Source: Pithys albifrons albifrons (lineage: Eukaryota; Chordata; Aves; Passeriformes; Thamnophilidae). From it: a stretch of DNA of 64,000 nucleotides. Position numbers and translations under genes: made by a program. Below the pieces are notes generated by a model, which made no database searches, was not told where the DNA came from, and was given only the letters and a program-made list of their open reading frames with translations. The stretch covers positions 38,483,490 through 38,547,489 of the forward strand of contig NC_092459.1 in assembly GCF_047495875.1 (NCBI RefSeq), given 5' to 3'. Below are positions 58,212 through 64,000 of this stretch, in pieces. Positions within the stretch are counted from its first letter, which is position 1; each line of letters opens with the position of its first letter.

Positions 58212-61200
58212 GTGAGTAACGGGGATGCCCACCCGGGGGCTGCTGCCGGCACCGGGCACGGGCTCCACGGGGCCGACAGAGGCCGGCAGAGGAAGGGACG
58301 GCGCCCGCCCCTCCCTCGCAGCCGCTGTCGGAGGGGCCGGGGTTCCCCCCGGGCGGCGCCCTCTCTTCTCCCTCCCCTCCTCTCTCTCTCGTCTCTCCCG
58401 CCTCTTGCAGGAATCCCGCGTAGCCCCCGGCCCGCGGCTGGTGCCCCTGTTGTGACAGGGAACGCGCGGGGCTCCGGCGCTTGGCTCCGCAGGGCGGGAC
58501 AGAAGCGCGGTCGGTCGGAGCTGTGTCTCGCTGAGGGGAGGGCAGGGCTGCGGCGCTGCCGCTCGGGGTCCGTGCCCTGCGCTTGCTTTCAGCTCCTGTC
58601 CAAAAGCCTCGCTCTGCCGGGAGCTGCCCCCGGAGCTGGCTCGCAGGGCGCTCCCAATGGGGAAGCTGTCCGAAGGGCGCTTTCTCTTCATGGCCTTCAG
58701 CTGCTCAAAGTTAGGAGCGTGTTCCCATGTCCTTTCAAAGCAGCACAATGTTGGCATGTTGACGTCAAATACTCATATATAATATGATGCTGGAGCCTGC
58801 CTTACCACATTTAAAACAACGAATCCAGGTGAATTGTGTCTTATTAGTGCTGCTGTCGTTCTTAAATTGAAAGCACGTTTTCTAAGTGATCCATGTTAGT
58901 TAGGATCGTCGTATTTCAAATACCTCTTTCTGAATTGGGTGGACCAAAAAGAAATCTATTATTGGAAGTGCTTAAAAAGATGCCTTTTTAGTATGTAAGC
59001 ACAACTATAAAGTGTCTGTGTACTGTATCTAATGTCTTGTTCCATCTTTAATGATTTTCAAGGTATTTTTTAAAAAATACTTTGAAAAAGATTTTTCATA
59101 TGCCAGCACTTCTTGAGATACTCCCCGGGTTTTTTTTCTAATGCTAGAAATACGAGGTTCTCACAAGAAGCATATGGCCAGCTTCTGTTAATTTTTATTA
59201 TTTGTGTTCCCGAGACCAGAATGTGCTGTGTAAATGTAGTGGTTTAGACGCTGTTATCAGCCCTCAGGGAAGTTTACAAAATCTTACCTGGTCAATGACT
59301 TGAGAACCAAAGTAATGTTTCTGGGTGTACATATGCACTGTAGCTCCAGAATCAAGAGCTTTTAAGGCCTAGGAGCTTCAGTTCTGTCTAGAGCTGATCT
59401 GTCATTTCAGAGTTTTCAGGTTCTTGGAGCTGAGAAAACTTAGTAGAAGATATGCTTAGGTAACTTAGCTGAGAAGCTTTGATCCCATCCATGAGCTATC
59501 GGCCTCAGTGACTTCTGGATGACCTTACCCTTGATCAATAGCATCAGATTTTCAGACCTCTCTTCTGTATTGGATTTCCATTTGTTATATTTAAGGAAAA
59601 TCAGGGTAAATAAATTAAGGTATTTGCTCATTCTTACTAAGAAAGATAAATGTGGTTTATCTGAATGTACTTTCTTTGTGTATTTCTCTTTTGAAATGAG
59701 TAAAACTGGAAAAAGAAACCCATTGGACAAGGTGTTGAAACTTGAGTTGTCATCTGACCAAAATTAGAGTAATTAAACCCCTCAGCTGGCGCACACATGG
59801 CTGGTTTGATTTTTTGTTTTATTTGCTTTTTCTTCTCTGACTAAAGCAAGGTCCTTATTTTGGGAAACATGTTGGGAAAAAAAAAGAGCTTGTCATTTGT
59901 CCATCTGTATGCTTCTTCATATAGTGGGAAAGGATAAACAGAAGGTTCGCCTGCAGAACAACTTAAGGGTATAAAAAGCAACAGTGAGGGAGGAAATAAA
60001 ATCAGTGTCAAGTAAGAGCTTGAATCAGAGAGGTTTTCCTCCAGACAGACTTTCTATTACGTTTGGGGAACAGATAAGAAAATACTTCAGCTTTTTTTGT
60101 AGATACTGTGTCAGATTTTCTTCTTGAGAAGGGGGCTGGATGTTATGGGAATATGTGTTCTTTCATGGTAAAGCTTTATGTTTTTCTGATGTGTAATGAA
60201 GGAACTGAACCCATTAAAGGAGAAACCAAAAGACATGTAAACTAATTCATTCTTCCTTGTAACATGTTACAGTTGACTTTTTCTCTTTTAAAATTAATTG
60301 AGCAGGCAAGAGAAAGAGCTTGAACTACTTACGTTTTTGACTGGTACACCTATATGTGTCAACAAACTTGGGAGTTGGAGTCCAAAATCTGAGTCAAGAG
60401 TAACTGCATGTAAGATCTTAATCTGCATAAAACTAAAGTTATTCAGGCTGACTTGTTCCTTCTGAGAAAGCAGTTGCTGTTAATCCAAATGCACCCAAAA
60501 GACCAAGGCAAGATTCTTCGTTAATATACAGGAATGGCATGTACCTCAGTAAATTGTAGTAAGGTTCTAAAATTTGAATGTCCATGACAAATTGAAAATC
60601 ACAGCTCTATGCTTTCTCTAATGACTGTTGAATCAGAAATGTATTCTAAGCTTTTTTGCAGTTCCAAGGATAGACATAACTTCAGGTCGCTGTTTTACAG
60701 GGCATGTTTGCTCAGTCTCTTTCCCTGGTATTGCCATTTTGTGGCACTGGCATTGATGAGGGTAATTTATCTGTCACTTTCTGGGAAAAACACATCTGAA
60801 CAAGATGACAAGGCATATGAAACATTGCCTACCTGTAGCTCCTTAATGCAGCTTTTCCAGTATAGGTGTCTATGCCAGGGCTAAATTTGTTCATCATTGA
60901 GACTGATGTCTCCCCAAAACAGACACCTTTACCATAGATACCAATTAGTTGTTCTAAAAATTTTGCATTTTGATGCTGAGCCTCTGTATAAGCATAATAT
61001 GCTATGGTAGACCAGGGTCTGTCTTGAAGCTAGTCCAATATTAGTAAGCATGCTGCTCATGTTTCAGTATACTTTAATGATAAATATTCTATTGAAAAAA
61101 TACTTGTTGAAATAAGAGCATGGAGCACAAAGATCAATTCCTGAGACTTCAGAAAAAAGCACTTTATGACAGTGAAATCTTGATCTGAACAGGGGGAACT

Positions 61201-63369
61201 GAATAGCAGGTATGTCAAGCAAAGAATAAAAAGGAACAGTTTCTTCAATACGGAATAGGAAAACCCAAATGAAAGACCTTAGGAACATTCTAATTATAGA
61301 CATTGCAGTCATAAATTCATTTTTTCAGAAGAGATAATATAAAATAATAATTGCAGAAGTAGTTTATCACTTGCAATCCTGTATGTTGCTTGATGAAGAT
61401 CAGTAGCATCTGGGTTAAATTAAACTGAATACATTAATACTCTAGCCAGGTGAATCATGCTGTTTTCTTAAAAATAGCTTTAGAAAAATGCACTGTGTCT
61501 AATCTGAAAATTGACTTAATCTGCCAGTGAGGGGTAGTGTAATATATTGGAAAGAAGACTGAAAAAGTAGTGGAAAATAGTAGGAGAAGTTTGAATGTAT
61601 TTCAAGTTATTTTCTTATTAGAAGAAAGATGTTCTGTACCCCACATCTCTTTGGCAAAATTCTTGGGATGGATTGTTAGCTGTAGAAAAAGAACCCTGTA
61701 ATTTTATGTGAAGTGATGTGAAATCTTAATGAAAAGTCTTAAGTACTATAAGCATATATGCTGTAAAATCATTTTCTCTGACAGTAGCCAAAAGTAGGTG
61801 TTCACAATCCAGCTGGGCAAAATGAACAGCATCATTTTCCTACTCTTGCCTTCTTCCCTCTTTGTTCTTTGTTGGCTTTGGTGCTGTAATACTCATTCAG
61901 CTGAGTCAGCTCTAACAAGGTCAGAGTGCACAGGGATTTTCTTGTTGTTTATTTTTTAAATGTTAACAGGATTTTGCTGTTAAAGTGAATGAGTGACCTT
62001 ACTGTGAAAATGAAATGAATCTATTAGGAATATACAGTAGGATGAATGGATCAATATTGGAAATGGAAGCAGAACCTCCCTTTTTGGCACTGTATTACTG
62101 CTAATCCATTTCAGGCTGCGTTGTTAAAAAGCATATTCTAAAATTCCTTATCTAAAATCATCACAGCAGTAGCAAACAGTGTTGTGACAGCTGAGCTATA
62201 TGTTAATGCAGTATAACATTAGTAAAGGGCATTGGTAGGAAAGTAAGGTGAAATACTTTATAAATATTTTAAAATAACCTGTGTAACTATGAGTAAATTA
62301 AAATAAGATTTCTAAAGTTTGGAGGTCATTTACAGAAATACAAAATCACAGCTATGCTGTGTTTAATGGCTGTTGAATCACAAATTTATTCTTAGTTTTT
62401 CCATTTTAGTGTTGTCAGTTTTATGCATAATCTTGTTCCACATAATTCTGTGGTAACCTAAATTTTGTTAATCCTTTTCTCTGGTTCTCTTGTGATAATG
62501 TTGAACTGGACTTTAAAGTTATAAATAAACTAATCAGGCATTCCATTATTCTGATTTTCTTCCCCCTACTTTCAGGGCTCAAATCTTGCTGTGTACATTT
62601 TTGTGGTCTAGTTTGGAATTTAGCCCTAGAATTCTACAGGAAGGGCCAGGCAGCTGTGACATTGTACTTCACTGGCTGCCAGCAGCTGACTTGCAGCCTT
62701 TCTGCTTCAGGTACATCCCTAATGTTATGCTGGTTTTTGCTTACATAATTCAGAAAACAAATTAGAATCTTAAATTTGTAAAGCTGCAAAGCATCATTGT
62801 TTCGAGTTTTATTTGCCCAAGCATTTAGTTAATGTATTGGTTAACTAAACACAATGTTGTTGGTCTGAAGCCAGTAAATAGGTTAGTAAATGAAATCTGA
62901 ATTCTGGATGTAAGCTGTAGTTCCATCATATCCCATTTCGTCCTTTACTCCTGTTCTGCTGTGTTGTTCTCCTTTCATGGCTTCTGCTCTTTTCTTCTGT
63001 TTTCTGAGCTATTTCTCCCAGAATAACACTTGTCGAAACATGGTAGTTCTGAAATAATGTAACCAGAATTTCCATTTTATGGGATTTACCTGGGTTAGGA
63101 TAGCAATGAAGTTCCAAACTAAGATATTTTATAAAATATTTGAGTCCCTTATGGTAGAACCTCAGAATCTGACACATGTTCTCAAATAAAGAAATGGAGT
63201 TTTGTTTGTGTACCCCACTCCCCAAAGTCTGTTACTTAAGCAGTCGCTGTAGGCATCACATTTGTCTCCATGTTATTTCTATTATGTAAAGACTTATGTA
63301 AAGACTTTTTTCATACTGTTGAATTAGGTAATAAGAAATCTGACTTTAAATTATTTGTCTTTTGATCAG
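58212..63369 (+). other. MANEA: MANEA intron 1
   Basis: The interval begins GTGAGT and ends ...TTTGATCAG. After the CpG island decays near 58.7 kb the DNA is AT-rich and looks single-copy. I see no recognisable mobile element, RNA gene or convincing exon in it. The open frames at 59440-59767, 60609-60884, 61057-61312 and 62926-63225 lack family motifs, and I treat them as chance. Confidence 0.6.
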
Positions 63370-63962
63370 TTGCGGCCAAAATCCTTCTGTTGGGATTCTG
63401 AACTATGACATCATGGCAAGATTTCGCAGAAGAACATGCATCATTTTGTTGCTTTTTATTTTGTTTATTTGCTCCATTATGATGGCTTTGAAGACACTGA
63501 GACCTGACAGAGCTGGCTTTGGGGATCCATTTGGACTTGGTTTGTTGCCTGAGCTTCAGCAGCGGACAGTTCTCTTAGACAGTAAACAGAATTCACTAAA
63601 TAGGGTTCAAGGAGATCCTGTGACGCGTGTCAGTAATTTGCACAGTGTTGCTGTCAATACCATGAAAGCATCTATGCCTCCTGCAAACAAACTGGAAGAA
63701 GAGTTGTCTTCTCCTAATTATAACTTTCATATATTCTACTATACTTGGTATGGGAATCCACAGTTTGATGGTAAATATATTCACTGGAACCATCCATTGT
63801 TGCCGCATTGGGATCCCAAAATTGCAAACAATTATCCAAAGGGAAGACATAATCCTCCTGAGGACATTGGGGCCAACTTTTATCCCGAACTCGGATCTTA
63901 CAGTTCCAAAGACCGTACTGTCATAGAAGCTCACATGAAACAAATGCGTTCAGCTTCAACTG
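63370..63962 (+). CDS. MANEA: MANEA exon 2 (first coding exon, partial gene): Golgi endo-alpha-1,2-mannosidase
   Basis: This exon starts the glycoprotein endo-alpha-1,2-mannosidase, a Golgi glycoside hydrolase (family GH99) that trims glucosylated mannose from N-glycans. The acceptor is ...CTTTTGATCAG at 63368-63369. Translation most likely starts at the ATG at 63413 (MARFRRRTCI), because an upstream in-frame extension begins only with TTG. Residues 1-8 are a basic cytosolic tail, and residues 9-25 a hydrophobic signal anchor giving type II topology. A variable stem follows, and the catalytic domain begins around YYTWYGNPQFDGKYIHWNHP, which I recognise from the family. The open frame runs to ...QMRSAST, then GT at 63963 gives a donor that splits a glycine codon (phase 1). 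Only about the first 183 residues are here, against roughly 460 for the family. The next few codons read through the intron and are not protein. No disabling change is seen. Confidence 0.95.
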
Positions 63963-64000
63963 GTAATGAGTGTTAATGTTTCAGCATGTTGTTCATTTAT

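Larger units (their letters stand above)
57940..58680. promoter_or_regulatory. CpG island, probable MANEA promoter (possibly bidirectional)
   Basis: An abrupt GC- and CpG-dense block lies in AT-rich surroundings, 5 kb upstream of the MANEA coding exon and on the side expected for its promoter. It contains a (CGG)n run at 57944-57963, an NRF1-like palindrome GCGCATGCGC at 58096-58105 and a plus-strand splice donor CGCG|GTGAGT at 58211/58212. There is also a minus-strand donor, TCCTG|GTGAGG, reading left from 58041. No TATA box stands out, as is usual for housekeeping CpG promoters. The long reading frames here on both strands (for example 57975-58757 minus) follow from GC richness and are not evidence of protein. 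Confidence 0.8.

Noticed and set aside
57975..58757. 260-codon minus-strand frame and 191-codon plus-strand frame across the CpG island
   Set aside because: Both are Ala/Gly/Pro/Arg-rich, as expected from GC-rich DNA with few stop codons. Neither shows any domain.

Overview
The window looks like about 64 kb of bird nuclear DNA, probably from a passerine. It is AT-rich, contains several CR1 LINE 3' ends with the usual avian tail, avian-type LTRs and an RTE-clade LINE, and ends in a recognisable coding exon of MANEA. The species is an inference. No prokaryotic features, rRNA genes or CRISPR arrays were seen.

Right end (about 57.9-64.0 kb, + strand): a CpG island with a (CGG)n run, an NRF1-like site and a strong splice donor at 58211/58212 looks like the MANEA promoter and non-coding exon 1. 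A 5.2 kb intron follows. The first coding exon (63370-63962) encodes the type II membrane start of the Golgi endo-alpha-1,2-mannosidase, and the gene leaves the window at a clean GT donor.

The rest is not an empty gene desert. On the minus strand, between about 48 kb and 4.4 kb, I find some twenty short open segments bounded by good splice acceptors and donors. Many have phases that match those of their neighbours. I read them as one multi-exon gene, head-to-head with MANEA, that I cannot identify. One exon (15115-15365) carries an in-frame TGA, another candidate exon does too, and two or more junctions are out of phase. The locus may therefore be a decaying (unitary) pseudogene.

Transposable elements fill the introns. 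The most striking is an env-less endogenous retrovirus at 48671-55070 with open gag and pol frames. Its two LTRs differ by one substitution plus microsatellite length. It has a 5-bp target duplication, a Lys-tRNA primer site and a single amber codon, followed by a hairpin, between gag and pol in the same frame. It sits inside an older solo LTR that has its own 5-bp duplication. Other elements are a minus-strand RTE LINE (21.3-23.2 kb); a composite SINE (56968-57322) built from a tRNA-Gln-like head, a 5S-rRNA-like middle and RTE-derived sequence, with a perfect 12-bp target duplication; two solo LTRs of one family (33.7 and 45.8 kb); two oppositely oriented LTR fragments each preceded by the same short reading frame (3.5-4.2 and 45.0-45.7 kb); a further LTR tract with a microsatellite (30.8-32.1 kb); five CR1 fragments; and a short interstitial telomeric repeat (7.5 kb).
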